DNA from: Buxus sempervirens | Lineage: Eukaryota > Streptophyta > Magnoliopsida > Buxales > Buxaceae | Assembly (NCBI GenBank): GCA_947561395.2 | Contig: OX387183.1 | Coordinates: 55,597,915 to 55,661,914, forward strand | Reading direction: 5' to 3' | Length of the DNA: 64,000 nucleotides | Shown here: in pieces, positions 1 to 10,604 of the stretch | Position numbering within the stretch: position 1 is the first letter of the stretch | Layout of the letters: every line of letters starts with the position of its first letter | Notes under the pieces: generated by a model | The model's database searches: none | The model's input: the letters and a program-made list of their open reading frames with translations, nothing else | Told to the model about the DNA's origin: nothing | Position numbers and translations under genes: made by a program

Positions 1-825
1 AAAATCCGCTGGATAGAAATTTGTGAAATTTGGTGGACATAAACTAGACAGCCTCACCTTTCCCATGGTTCTAGAATCGCCCCAAAATTCATCCGGATGA
101 TGAAGTTACGGGCGTCCGAAGTAAGGGTACAGGTGCTGTCAAGCTAAGCCACTTTTGAAGAAATCCAAATCCGAAAATTGACAAAAAGTGTGTGATTCGT
201 GTGAGATGAATCCAAAACCTTTGAAAAACATTTAAAAACACTCCAGAATTTGATTGAGGCCATTTATTGGAGATTTATCCCAATGAATGTAATAAATCCC
301 CAAATGTGAGCCTATTCACCAAAAAGGTGTAATATGTGTGCAAAAGTGAAAAACCAAGCAAGATCAATACAACATGCATATAGATTCAACAAAATAGGTT
401 CTAGCATAGCCTAGGGTTCCGTTCCATTATCGTTTCCCTCTGTTCTCTTTAAGATAATCAAGGGTACTTTGAATATGGAACGGTTTACAATCAATCAAAA
501 AGCCTTATGCTACATGGGTTCTAGCACTAGGGTCAATCCCCAGTCTCGTTTCTCCTAGATCCGCCTTCACGTTTTACGGCTAGGGGAGTCTTGAGATACT
601 TTGAGCCGGGGAAGGATTTCCACACATACAAACAAGGCTTTACACTACAGAAAGGTAGAAGAAGAGATCTAGATCTAGGAATGTAAAGACAGAAAATAAA
701 AAGAAAAGTTGAGGCTTACCTGAGTTCTGGAGGCGATTCCACAGCGGTTTTCTTCTTCTCTTGGAGTTCTTCTTTGCGAGAATTCAAAACAAGAGTTGTG
801 TGTCATTTGCTCAAGGAGGAGGCTC

Positions 826-835
826 CTATTTATAG
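826..835 (-). promoter_or_regulatory. TATA box of the LTR promoter
   Basis: The minus strand reads CTATAAATAG, about 390 bases into the LTR from its TG end. It is followed by a leader that contains CTCAG/GTAAGCC near 719, a good splice donor. The position is normal for the U3/R boundary of a plant LTR. Confidence 0.55.
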
Positions 836-990
836 GCAAAGGCCAAGGTCATTGGTAGACACAAATTAATGTCTAGAACCCCTCCAACCTAAACCCTAAG
901 GTTATTTCCGAGATTTCCCCTCATTTAATGAGGGACATGATGGTAAAAGTGAAAAGCTCTCGGAAAACCCTAATTTTGAGCAAACTTAAG

Positions 991-1132
991 GTATCCGGTA
1001 TATCATGCCGGATAACAAAGGGCTTTAAGGTATCCGGTACATGGTACCGGATACACTAAGGCTCACATGTATCCGGTATGAATATCCGGATACGGGAAGG
1101 AGTACTTGTATCCGGATTGAGTATCCGGATAC
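991..1132. repeat. Four 39-bp tandem units, each a palindrome of GTATCCGG
   Basis: Units start at 991, 1030, 1069 and 1108, an exact 39-base spacing. Each holds two inverted half sites related to GTATCCGGTAC. The second unit is a perfect 11-bp-arm palindrome with an ATG loop (1030-1054). They lie 150-300 bases upstream of the LTR TATA box on the minus strand, where plant LTRs carry enhancer repeats. The binding factor is unknown. Confidence 0.75.
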
Positions 1133-1222
1133 AGGTAAAAGTCTATTTTCTTCAAATTCTGTGCTGGCTTTCCAGGAGATAATGATTTTTGATGATTATT
1201 TGTGCAATTTGGGGTGTCTACA

Positions 1223-2513
1223 GCCCCGGGCACTTTGAAGGGTCCATCTCCACTATCGCTAACCATATCTCCTCATCCGATGGAATGCCGGAAATGGTTT
1301 CATTTTGAGCAACCGAGACAGAAGGAGTTATCAGTCCTGGGAGCTCTAGATCTGACCATTGTTGAGTAGCTTGATATTGGTACGAGAAATGCTTGAGAAC
1401 CATCTTCCTAAGCTCTGTTTGAGTGGTAACTTCGTTGTGTTGATCATCTTGAAGTAAATTGATGAAGTTTTTCTGTCTACGAATGAGGGTGGTTCTATGG
1501 AAAAACTTAGTATTTCTGCCTCCTTCCTTTAGCCATGAAATTCGTGATTTTTGAGCCCACACGGCCTCAATCTGGTGCAGGACTTTGGCGAATTCCATTT
1601 GAAATTTCTTTTCCTCACGAAACAGAGCATCTGACGGATTGATATTCAAGGACTGCTGGATATCATCTAATCTTTCCATGATTATGCCTTTCTTCCGAAA
1701 CATATTGCCAATTTCCTCTCTATTCCATCTAGTTAAGTCTGCCGCCAACTTACGGAGTTTTGTTTTTAGGGGTGTAACATTTGGGTGAGGGGGACGGTCG
1801 TTCCAGGACTTTTGGATTGTTGGGTAGCATGAGGGTTCGTGTAACCAAAAGGCTTCGAATCTGAAAGGTTTAGCTTTTGAACAATTCTTATGAAGGAGGT
1901 CAAGAATGATAGGACAGTGATCAGAAGCTATAATGGGTTGAGATTGAAGAGTAGGATGAGGGAAAAGGTCAAAAATGGAGGGAGAGACAAAAACTCTGTC
2001 AAGTTTTTCTGAGATTCTACGAAGGTCTTGTTGGCCATTCGTCCAGGTGAATTGGGGTCCTCTCATTTGGACTTCAAGGAGAATACAATTGTCTACCATA
2101 GATTGAAACTAATCTCTTTGCCTGAAATTAAAAGGGTGGCCTCCACACTTTTCAGTAGGCTTCAGCATACCATTGAAGTCCCCAAGAAGGATCCAGGGGC
2201 TTTGGCAGCTATGAGCAAAATTTTCAATCAGACTCCACTGAGTGATCTGTGTCTCTTCCCGAGAGTTTGCATGAACAAAAAAAGTAACCCACGACATTCC
2301 TTTAGACGATATCTGAAGCAAAATATACCAATCAGTGGCATTCAAAACAAAGACTAAGACTTCATGGATCCACATAATCATATAACCCTCAGCCCAATTG
2401 ACACATGGAAAAATAAGCTTATTAGAATACCAACAAGTCCTAGCTACTTTCACACCCAGAGTTCTCAATGCAAAAGTTTCAGACAGGAGAACTATTCCAG
2501 GTTTGTGAAACAA
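1223..2513 (-). pseudogene. LINE ORF2 remnant: endonuclease and start of reverse transcriptase
   Basis: The upstream open frame (2109-2513) contains IVLLSET, then ILLGDFNG, the GDFN motif of APE-type endonucleases. After a frameshift the next frame (1223-2099) has FTWTN, KLDRVFVS and SDHCPI, which are later endonuclease motifs. The frame ends in EMDPSKCPG, the beginning of the conserved KxPGPDG entry to reverse transcriptase. It then runs into the LTR. In a live LINE this protein nicks the target and copies the RNA into it; here it is frameshifted and truncated. Confidence 0.8.
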
Positions 2514-2916
2514 AAGTTGGTCATGAAGGTGATCCTATGTTGTAGCCTAACCAAGGCCGTGACAATTCCAGGTGAATATCTTCATTCTGAAAACTCGTTG
2601 TAGCTCTTTCGAGGCTTGAAAAAGCACTTGAGGGGTAATTTGTCTTCCGCTGTCTTTCTTTTCTTCGATGCTTGACTGCCTTCCTTGAGGTGATTCCGAT
2701 CCTTTTCTACCGTCCTTTTGGGCAAGCTGCGTATGATGATGCCCTTCTTGGAATGACCCGAACTTCCGATCTTGTGCTTTAGTTGCTGATCTTTAGATGG
2801 GTGGAGGAGAGCTAGATGAGGGTTCACTGAAAGATGCATACCTTGCTAGTTGCTGGAATTCTGCTTATTTGGCACAAAGAAGTTCGAGAGCATAAGGTTG
2901 AACTTAGTATTGGTGT

Positions 2917-3948
2917 TCAATGGATGGGAGCTACACTGGGCTGAAAACGTGAAGGCCTTGTTAACGCAGGATGGACTGGATTGCTTGGGCGGATAAGATA
3001 AACCAGTCTGGGCTTGAGAAAACCTGGGTTGCATAGGGTCAGGCCACTCGAACTATTAGGGTCAACACCAATCTCTAGGTTCAGGTTTACCACATCAGCC
3101 TGCACCGGAGACTCCTGAGATCTGCCCTGACTTCGACGACTCAGGGGAAGTTTTAGCGATGGAAATCGGCGCCGGCGAGTAGGGACGATGTTACCGGCAG
3201 AGTATTTTGGGACAAAATCCTCATCAGACCTTTCAAACCTTCCAGAGGAGATGTTGGGGAATAAATTTAATGAGTGACCGAACAATCCACAAGAAAAGCA
3301 GAAAACTGGGATTCCTTCGAAAGCAAATAGCACCCAAGCTTGAGTTGAGTCAACCGACTCAACAAAGATGCATTTTGGAAGGGGGGATCGGCGAGGAAAA
3401 CGCATCCGAAGATAGGCATGTGGGAATTCCGACCCCTGAGGCAACTCGACCTCCAGCACCTAACCAAATTCGGAACCCACACGTTGGAGAAAAATCTGGT
3501 CTCATAGCATTCTTGGGAGGTTTAGCAGTTGCATCCAAATGACCAACCACTCGCACTGGTGTGTTTCCCCAACCTCCGTTGTCTCCACTTTCTCCATTAA
3601 ACAGGGGTTACTATTGACAAACCACGGTTGATTTGATAAAATAAAATCCAAATCTTCACCCGAACCAAAGGAAATAAGAAACCTTTGAGGAGAGAGCATT
3701 GTTGAAGAAAGGACAACCACAGATTTCCAGGCACGTTCAATGAGCCCACGGACTGCGTTGAGCGTGACAGTCCCAAATAGTTCAACCAACATGATGTATT
3801 TCCATTTATCAGCAAGTCTGACTTTCTCTTGGTGGCTAAGGAATAGAGTACGCGTGGATGGGGGAGGGATGAGTAGATTCTGGAAAGTATTGCTTAGGTC
3901 TTCCATGTACAGGCAGCTAGGACGGCATACAGGAAACGAAAACCTCAA
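2917..3948 (-). pseudogene. LINE ORF1 remnant: DUF4283-like domain and zinc knuckle
   Basis: The frame at 3502-3948 has the pattern of the DUF4283 domain of plant LINE ORF1 proteins (GLIERAWK, FLISFGSGEDLDFILSNQPW, then a VIWMQLLNLP-type strand). The frame at 2917-3459 continues with a zinc knuckle, CFSCGLFGHSLNLFP, in which the last cysteine has become phenylalanine. The two halves are in different frames. ORF1 proteins bind the LINE RNA; this copy is dead. Confidence 0.7.
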
Positions 3949-4359
3949 GGAGACGAGAACGAGTTAGTTCATCGAATACAAGCGAACAAACCACCAACAA
4001 TGGATGAGCGAGAAAGGAAACTAAACTGGATATAAAAACTCAGAGATGGGGTTAGAACAGGAATCAAGAATGGAGAAATCGAGTAGAGAGAAAAAAGGAT
4101 GGGGGTTGGGGACGGAGGCGAAAGCGTCTGAATCGGGAAGGCAGGAAACCGCTTTAGGAAAACCGAAAGACGAACCGATACCACCTAGGATAGGGCGAAA
4201 AGGCTCTGATCAAAAGGAAAGTAGGATAATCTCTGGTTTGTAAAAACAGCTGGTCTTGGGCCCACCTCACGACAAGACCGCTTGAGACCGCCTCAGATCC
4301 ACCCCACACTCAAACGCCACGAAATCACCACTCAATCTACCATGTCCTCCACTCAATGT

Positions 4360-4660
4360 GATACATATGATAAGTGCATATATTAATTAGTTCGAGTGCA
4401 TTACTTGTGACCTAAGCAACCTTCACGACTCTTTTCTACCAAAAAAAAAAAAACTTCACGACTCTACTTCTGACGGAAGTCTTCACGCGGCCGTCCATGG
4501 CGCGACCTACAAATCCATCAACAAAAGTGTTCTCGTTGGTTAAAGCTACACTGACCCAAGTCTGTACATTGCTCATGTGCCAGTTGAAGTCCCGACTTTT
4601 GGTTCGACCCATCTATCCAAGTTCTTGAACAGATTGGTGAGTCTGGCAACTGGTCGTCGG
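4360..4660 (-). pseudogene. Pectin methylesterase inhibitor-like gene fragment
   Basis: Minus-strand translation from about 4613 gives SRDFNWHMSNVQTWVSVALT, then NENTFVDGF, GRAMDG and SVRSRVV. After a short insertion it gives VTSNALELIN. This is the C-terminal part of the PMEI/invertase-inhibitor four-helix domain (typical pattern: MSNVQTWVSAALT, DTCxDGF, VTSNALAL). Upstream, SVQELG is in frame but followed by a TAG stop. Damage: the conserved cysteine of the DTC motif is phenylalanine, a glutamine codon is now TAG just after the insertion, and an insertion of 21 bases plus a 12-base duplication interrupts the frame (4433-4465). The N-terminal half and signal peptide are not recognisable. An intact protein would be secreted and would inhibit cell-wall pectin methylesterase or invertase. 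Confidence 0.7.
4421..4465 (-). repeat. 21-base poly-A micro-insertion with a 12-base target duplication
   Basis: CTTCACGACTCT occurs at 4421-4432 and again at 4454-4465, flanking TTTCTACC plus 13 A. The duplicated target and the A tail are what a severely 5'-truncated LINE-driven insertion would leave. It sits inside the PMEI-like fragment. Confidence 0.6.
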
Positions 4661-5138
4661 CAATCGGTCTAGTTAGCACTCTCACACAGCAATCGGCGAC
4701 AATCGACAGCAGCTATTCGTTTGGAGAGGGAGAGAAGGAGGGGAAAGGTATTGAGCTAGGGTTTAGGGTTTGGGAGATTGGGGGTGGATTTGGTTGATTT
4801 AAGGGAGGGGCTAATTGTAATATGTTTAAAATTTAAAGGTAAAGTTATATATATATATATATATTAAAATATGTATTTTTTTGTTCGGTTTAGAGAAATG
4901 TATGACTTCGGTTTGGTTTTCGGTTCGGTTTAGTTTAATAGATCATACAACCCAAAACCAAATCGATCTAATTCGGTTTAGAGATTTTGGGACCAAACCC
5001 GAACCAAACATATAGGAAACTGAACCAAATCGAACCGAAGTCGTTTTGGGCCGATTCGGGTTCGGCTTTAACCGGACCGAGTTGCACCCCTACTACTTGC
5101 CAAGCATGTGGCCTAGTAATTGTATTTGGGAGAACGGT
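4661..5138. other. Non-coding, low-complexity and CCGAACC-rich DNA
   Basis: 4720-4800 is a purine-rich stretch with telo-box-like TAGGGTTTAGGGTTT. A short TA run lies near 4848. From about 4880 to 5095 there are many GGTTCGGTTT and AACCGAAC motifs ending in TTGCACCCCTA, like the right end of a small hAT-type element whose left end I could not find. No gene is visible. Confidence 0.4.
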
Positions 5139-5146
5139 CTTAGAGG

Positions 5147-5701
5147 TAGGGATGGCAACGGTTCAGGTCTGTAAAAAAACCAAAACCAAAACCAAACCGA
5201 CAAGTTTACAATGAAACCATAACTGAACCGTAATTTTTACGGTTTACTAATTATAAAACCAAAACTATTTTTCTTATTCTTTCAACTGTAACCAAACTGA
5301 CGTTTCACCTTTTTTGAAAGTTTAGATAGATTAAATTATTTATTATTTTATCATGTCTATACAAGGATGTGCTAATTAATGAAAAACCGTATCAAAACTT
5401 GTCAGCCTCCTCTTCTCTAATTCATCATTCTATTCTATCTCTAAAATCTTTAATAAGTCCCTAATGCACTAACTGACAAAAAATTGTGCAGTTGTCTAAT
5501 TCAAAACTTATGCATATTATATGTAATCAGTTTAGTTTCGGTTTAGTTTCCCCTTAAAACCGTAACTGAATCAAAACTGCATCAGTTTTTCAGTTAAAAA
5601 ACAAAACCGAACCGAAATCAATTATTGAAGACCCAAAACTGACCCTAATAAGTTTGGTTCGGTTCGATTTGTTGGTTTTAATCGAACCGTTGCCATCCCC
5701 A
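5147..5701. mobile_element. hAT-type MITE, 555 bp
   Basis: The ends are inverted repeats (TAGGGATGGCAACGGTTC on the left; the right end read inward is TGGGGATGGCAACGGTTC). They are flanked by a perfect 8-base target duplication, CTTAGAGG, at 5139-5146 and 5702-5709. An 8-base duplication and a GGGATGGCAA end are typical of non-autonomous hAT elements. The interior is rich in AACCGAAC motifs and has no coding sequence. Confidence 0.88.
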
Positions 5702-5931
5702 CTTAGAGGCGGATGGAAAGAAAATGTTAGGCTCTGTTTGTTTTGATGCAAAACGTTTTCTTTTGAAAAACATTTACATCGGAAAATGTTTTCAGGAAAA
5801 TCAAAGTTTTTCAACTATTTGGATAGACATTAGAAAATAGATTTGAAAATGAGAAATTTTCATTTTCTTATGTTTGGAATAAATGAAAATAATCAAGGAA
5901 AACTTTAAAAAAAAAAGATATACATTTAAAT

Positions 5932-6128
5932 AAGGGTGCATCTCTGTCTGAGTTAAACCGAACCCAAAACAACCCAAACTAACTTCGGTTTAGTTTGGAC
6001 AGTTGTTCAGTTCAGTCTAAAATTCTAAACCGAACTAACTTGATTCGATTTTGAGTTGGATGCTCGGCTAAACAGAACCAAACCAAACCGAATTCATATA
6101 TTTGCCTAAACCAAATTGAACCAACCTA

Positions 6129-6202
<74 letters not shown>

Positions 6203-6418
6203 TACAAACAATACCCTTGTTTGAGCATAAGCATGTGTTGGTCTAACCCAAACCAAACCGAACAGAATTGATTTCATGGAATTCGGTTCGGTTCGGGTTT
6301 TGGTTTTCTTATTTATTTTGGGTTCGTTTTATTATTTCGGTTTGGTTTGGCTCGACTATAAATATTTTCGGTTTGGTTTTGGGTTGGCCTCAACCGAAAC
6401 CGACCCGAGTTAGACCCC
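5932..6418. mobile_element. Nested 487-bp element inside the outer MITE
   Basis: The flanks ACATTTAAAT (5922-5931) and ACATTCAAAT (6419-6428) form a 10-base target duplication with one mismatch. The ends are loosely inverted (AAGGGTGCATC...GAGTTAAACC and the complement of GAGTTAGACCCCA). The interior carries AACCGAAC-type motifs and a long TA run. A duplication of 9-10 bases would fit a Mutator-type MITE, but the family is not certain. Confidence 0.65.
6135..6197. repeat. (TA)n microsatellite
   Basis: An almost uninterrupted TA run of about 60 bases in the nested element. Confidence 0.95.
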
Positions 6419-6617
6419 ACATTCAAATGGTATATCATTTTCCGTAAAATGGCATACGGGATTTTCAATGGTAAGTCATTTTCCAGAAAATAGCTACCTT
6501 TTAGGAAAATCATTTTACACCATATTACATTTTACATGAAAACAATCATGCGGAAAACCCTATTTTCTGCTAAAAAAATTTTCCGCATTAGATTTTACAT
6601 GAAAACAAACAGAGCCT

Positions 6618-7412
6618 TAGTTAAAAAAAAAAGAGAAATTTACACCTAGAACCCTTGAAGTTTGGGAACGTGACACAAACACCCCCTATGGTTTAAAACT
6701 GATCACTTACTATCCTTGACGTTTCAAAAAAGGTCACCGATCACTCCTACCGTTAGTTTAGAGGCTAACAATGTTAAATTATTTTTTAAAATGTCAAAAA
6801 TACCCTTCATTAATAACCGTTTTCTTCCCCAAATTTTTGGAAGAAACCCTTCAGATAATGTTTGTTCGATTTTTTTGGCGTTTCAAAAGGTGAACGTTTG
6901 TAAGTTGAACTTGAGCCTAAGAGATGTTGGTGGGACCGAGTTTGGTTGCGGTATATTACGAACATACTTTCCTTCTAATGGTTACAGTTGCTACAGTTCC
7001 AGTTCAGTTTAATGGCCTAGCATTCGGTGACATTAGTCCCCCACACCAAAGCCCGCTTGGGGTTGGAGCTCAGCCTGTCAATAAAGTTGCTGTTAATAGG
7101 CAATTGCCTTTTGATGAAAGTCCCCACTCAAAACGCACATTGACCAGCAAAAAGTGCATAAACCTCCGATGTTCCAAGAGGTACCCATGAAACACACAGA
7201 AAGTTCCAATTCAATATTGAAAATGAAATCAGAAGGGAGATACGACGATGAGGCCATTATCAGTTCAACAATTCTAATTAAAAACCATTTCAAAGGCTCA
7301 TGTTTAGATCACTTTAAAAGGAATTGGCAAATGGCCCTTCAAATGTATTCATATGCAACGAAAACATCTGTCAAATATTTATATACGGGCTATTCTTCTA
7401 TTATTTCAAAGA
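6618..7412. other. Non-coding DNA, probably old transposon sequence
   Basis: The part near 6640-6800 (ACACCTAGAACCCTTGAAG, ACACCCCCTATGG and similar) resembles dispersed plant repeats, but I see no ends. Open frames near 6924-7190 have a plausible composition, yet match no family I know and have no gene context. Confidence 0.35.
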
Positions 7413-7420
7413 GTTATAGG

Positions 7421-8014
7421 TAGGACTGATCATTGGGTGGGTTCGGACGGGCAGAGGTCATACATAAGTGATATTGTCTTTGTCCAAGCCAGCCCAACCC
7501 GATGATTGGGCTTGTGATTAATGACCAAACCCGTTCAAGTAGCAAATTTAAATGTCCAAGCTCGATCAAACCCATCCAGCAATAATCACTCAGAGATTTA
7601 ATTTTATACTTTAAAATAAGGCAATAATACTAATCTTTTTTTTTTTTTTTATGATAATTCAAAAAAATGTTGGGGAGAAATTTCACCTACCAACAAAAAG
7701 TTATCAGCTTTTTGAGAAAGAGATGAAATAATGAAGACTTTTGTAGTAGAAATAAGTAGTTTAAGGTTATATATGAAAGTATTAGTTAAATAGTAAAAAT
7801 ATAAACTAATTAAATAGTTAAACTTCGGGCCAAGCCTGGCTGGGCTAGGCCGGCCTGCTATTTCTTATTTTTGACCAAGCCCGTCCAAATTTTTTCGGGC
7901 TCTTAAAAATCAATCACAGCCCGGCCCTATGGTCAACCATTGTATGACCAAGCGCATAAAAAAGTAGGCTGGTCACCTCGGGCTGGGTGGTCGCCTGGCC
8001 CATGAACACCCCTA
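7421..8014. mobile_element. hAT-type MITE, 594 bp
   Basis: A perfect 8-base duplication, GTTATAGG, lies at 7413-7420 and 8015-8022. The ends are imperfect inverted repeats (TAGGACTGATCATTGGG, and TAGGGGTGTTCATGGGCC read inward from the right). The interior has AAGCCCGTCC and GGCCCGGCC-like motifs found in this kind of hAT derivative. No coding sequence. Confidence 0.8.
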
Positions 8015-8119
8015 GTTATAGGGATTCAATATTTGACGCATCCTATCGGCCATATTGCTTTAATACGAGTAGAAATCACATGCTATTTTTTCCTGCATTA
8101 GATTCTGTTGCCGATGTAA

Positions 8120-8245
8120 GAGCATGCTGCCATGTAGAGCATCTCATGCTTAGTGTTTTTTTTATTCTTTTTTGTAAATGTTTTAAATGGATCTATTTTG
8201 AAAAAAACACTAATCGTGAGATGCTTCATATGACAGCAATATATG
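8120..8245. repeat. Fold-back MITE-like element, about 125 bp
   Basis: The left arm (TGCTGCCATGTAGAGCATCT, then TTAGTGTTTTTT) and the right arm (AAAAAACACTAATCGTGAGA, then TGCTTCATATGACAGCA) are imperfect inverted complements around a T-rich loop. A related fold-back lies near 47115-47217. Confidence 0.6.
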
Positions 8246-8280
8246 CCAATAGCAGAATCCAATTCCGAAAAAAAAAATTG

Positions 8281-8394
8281 TAGGGAGGGCACCACCTACT
8301 CTGGTAGTAAAGACGACCCTCCTGGTAATAGTGTGTGAGTCTCGGTTATGTACCGGTCCCCCTACCCCGAACCCGATTCCTACCACCAAAAAAG
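8281..8394. repeat. Possible short retroposed sequence
   Basis: A GC-rich block ending in ACCACCAAAAAAG is flanked by direct copies of an A-run followed by TTG (8269-8280 and about 8395-8406). That fits a SINE-like insertion with an A tail, but no clear polymerase III A and B boxes were found. Confidence 0.3.
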
Positions 8395-8406
8395 AAAAAA
8401 AAAATT

Positions 8407-10277
8407 GCAGGAGATCGATTTCAACCCCCATTTATACTATTATTCATATTCATAATAATTAGGATAAGAAACTAGCTAGTCGATCTCCAAATTTGAAGCT
8501 AGAGAGAGAGAGAGAGAACCATTGGTTAGCTTCCTAACACCTTCTCACTATGAAATGATAACTTGCTAATTGAACAAAAGGATTGACCCTTTCGTTGATT
8601 TCATACGTATTACTAGGAGTTACTGGCATTGAAACGGTTACACATTCACGTCAATCTTTTCGAACTTTGAACCGAAGATTCACCAACCACACATATTACA
8701 CACTCTATGGAAACTTCCCTTTAACTCATAGTACATGAAAGGATAGTGATAAGGCCTCTCTCTACCATGAAGAAAACATGGACCCAAATTCGATCAAGAA
8801 CATTCAAGCTACATTGAAGCACGTGCATGAGGTTAATTAGTTACATTGGAATTGGTCAATGGAAAGCTGTTTCTTCTCTACTTTTTGGCCAAAGTTTCCG
8901 CTTACGCTAACACACGTTTTACAAGCTTGCTATTTTCTGCAAGTGACCATTATTTGCGTTGATCACTGACTTCAAATTCGTCAGTTACTGAAGTATAGAA
9001 GGTTTTCCTTCACACGTAAAGATAAAACTGCCACCGCTTAAGTTGAACTCCTTGTTCCCGGAGCTGGCTTCTGTTGACCTCCTGGACGCAGGAAAGTTGG
9101 AACCCTAGTTACCTTTTAACCAGGACTTTGAAACAGCTAAATCCTTCTAGTGAAAGTACAACATCAATGGACTATTCTCCAAGACCCTGTCAGAGGATAA
9201 CGTAACACCGAATCCCACCAGCTGTTTCACTGGTCCTCACGGTTTTGTTCGAGGGTTTTATTTCAAAATGTCGAGAAAGTCATAAACCCTACATATATAG
9301 ACCTTCACTTTCACTTCCGGAATAATGTGTGATTCGTGGATCTCATGGATAACGAGTCGTGTTAATATTGATTTTTTTGGGTGGTCCTGCGTCTTTCTCA
9401 ATTCCAAAAGTTCGCTCATGGGACGAGGCTTTTTCTCACGCCAATATAGTGACCATAGCACCTTTCAGAACCGATATGTGGGATAACCCAACAATCTCTC
9501 CCTCATACATGTGGCATTGGGTCAGAGAGAGGACAACTCATTTCTCCCTTGCAAGGAATGAGTTAGGCATTCAAAAAGCTGGGAAGGAACGTCTAGGAAA
9601 TTTCTTTGCCAGTTAATTAGATAAGGAATGAGGGGATTAATCTGATTTCGTGTTCTAAGTGTGTTTGATTTCGAGCTTCTTCGGCCTAACAAGATGAAGA
9701 AATTAATGAAAGCTCACATGGGTTTTTGACTGGTTGACTACTTTGAAGGTTCTGGAGATTTGTTAGTCCCATTCAAAAGATCGGGTTTCATGAAGACTAG
9801 TGTACTAGAGTAGTCCTTAAAGGTTGCGTAAGTGCACATCCCGTTTGGGCGTCCACCGTCTCATTAATAGGTCTCGAACAATGTACATTGGACGAGTTTG
9901 GGTGTTTTTGTACCAAACAAGGTTATCTAGATTCACTCAATGAGAGGATGACATCTGGCATAACAAGGTCACGTGCGATCATCGTGAGAACACAAGTCAC
10001 GTGCAAAATGCTTCGTTTCATGTTGTTGGATGCTGGATGGTGTCCAGCCCACATGAATTAAAACCGTAGCCAAGCTCAACGTTACGGCCCATCAAAATAA
10101 TGATCACTAACGCCGTTATCGTTTAAATAATAATAATTTAAAGAATATATTGTAGCGTGAGTTACGATGCGGAGTTACATGAGAACTAACGTTACTAATT
10201 GTTTGAGATTTAAAAAATTTTACAAAATGACAAGAGTGTTTTCACTAGAATCTCCCCCTCTTTACGTTATATAAAAG
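8407..10277. other. Intergenic DNA without a recognisable gene
   Basis: There is a short GA run near 8503-8516. Otherwise this is ordinary unique-looking sequence. The only longer open frame (9359-9616) has no family signature, and I see no exon structure around it. Confidence 0.45.
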
Positions 10278-10604
10278 GGAAAATTGATTTTTAGTGATAT
10301 TTTTCAAAATAATTTAGATTCAGTCGCCCAATTCTAGATAACTAAGATTTAGTGGTATTTTTATCAACAATTTTTTTTCCAAAAATACCCTCAAAAGACT
10401 TGCAAACTTTACCTGAAACAAAATGAGTAATAAAGATTTCAAAGTCTTTTGAGGGTATTTTTGAAAAAAAATTCTTCATGAATAGTTAAATACTTATATG
10501 ACACTGATTCTTAATTATTTTAAATAAGTACTACTAAATCTCAATTACCTAGAATTAGGAATCTAAATTGTTTTGAAAAAATATCACTAAAAACCAATTT
10601 CCCC
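10278..10604. mobile_element. Fold-back MITE, about 330 bp
   Basis: Two arms of about 130-160 bases are inverted complements. The left begins GGGAAAATTGATTTTTAGTG, and the right read inward begins GGGGAAATTGGTTTTTAGTG. Both continue through AATTTAGATTC and AAAATACCCTCAAAAG. The flanks TATAAAAG and TATAAAAAG look like a target duplication of 8-9 bases. No coding sequence. Confidence 0.75.

Larger units (their letters stand above)
1..1222 (-). mobile_element. Partial LTR of an LTR retrotransposon, cut by the window edge
   Basis: Read on the minus strand, the sequence begins at 1222 with TGTAGACACCCC, a normal LTR start (TG). It then has an upstream region with tandem palindromes (991-1132), a TATA box near 835, a pyrimidine/purine-rich leader, and an AATAAA near 265. 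No reverse transcriptase, integrase or primer-binding site is visible, so what is present looks like LTR only, and its other end lies beyond base 1. The right flank (1223 onward) is LINE sequence broken inside its reverse-transcriptase motif, which marks this as an insertion. The left target duplication cannot be checked. Superfamily is not decided; a Ty3-type LTR is a guess from the terminus. Confidence 0.65.
1223..4242 (-). mobile_element. Decayed L1-type LINE, 3' part removed by the LTR insertion
   Basis: Minus-strand remnants appear in the order expected for a plant L1 element: a DUF4283-like ORF1 domain, a zinc knuckle, a linker, an endonuclease and the start of reverse transcriptase. 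Frameshifts and stops separate all of them. The sequence stops at 1223, where the LTR begins, so most of the reverse transcriptase is missing from the window. The 5' boundary near 4242 is approximate. The element cannot be active. Confidence 0.75.
5729..6617. mobile_element. Outer MITE with AGGCTCTGTTTGTTT ends, carrying a nested insertion
   Basis: The left end reads AGGCTCTGTTTGTTTTGATG and the right end is its near-perfect inverted complement, finishing in CAAACAGAGCCT. The subterminal sequence (AAAATGTTTTC, GGAAAA and similar) is also inverted between the two ends. A second element is nested at 5932-6418, so the original element was about 390 bp. I could not fix the target duplication with certainty. 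No coding capacity. Confidence 0.7.

Noticed and set aside
991-1132. CRISPR-like array
   Set aside because: The repeats are palindromic tandem units in a plant LTR, with no unique spacers; the genome is eukaryotic.
1041-1238. Repetitive short frame across the LTR palindromes
   Set aside because: The peptide repeat is only the translation of the 39-bp repeats.
4880-5095. Another hAT-type MITE ending TTGCACCCCTA
   Set aside because: No left end or target duplication could be found.
6924-7190. Possible gene fragment with a plausible peptide
   Set aside because: No family match I could name, no splice sites and no supporting neighbours.
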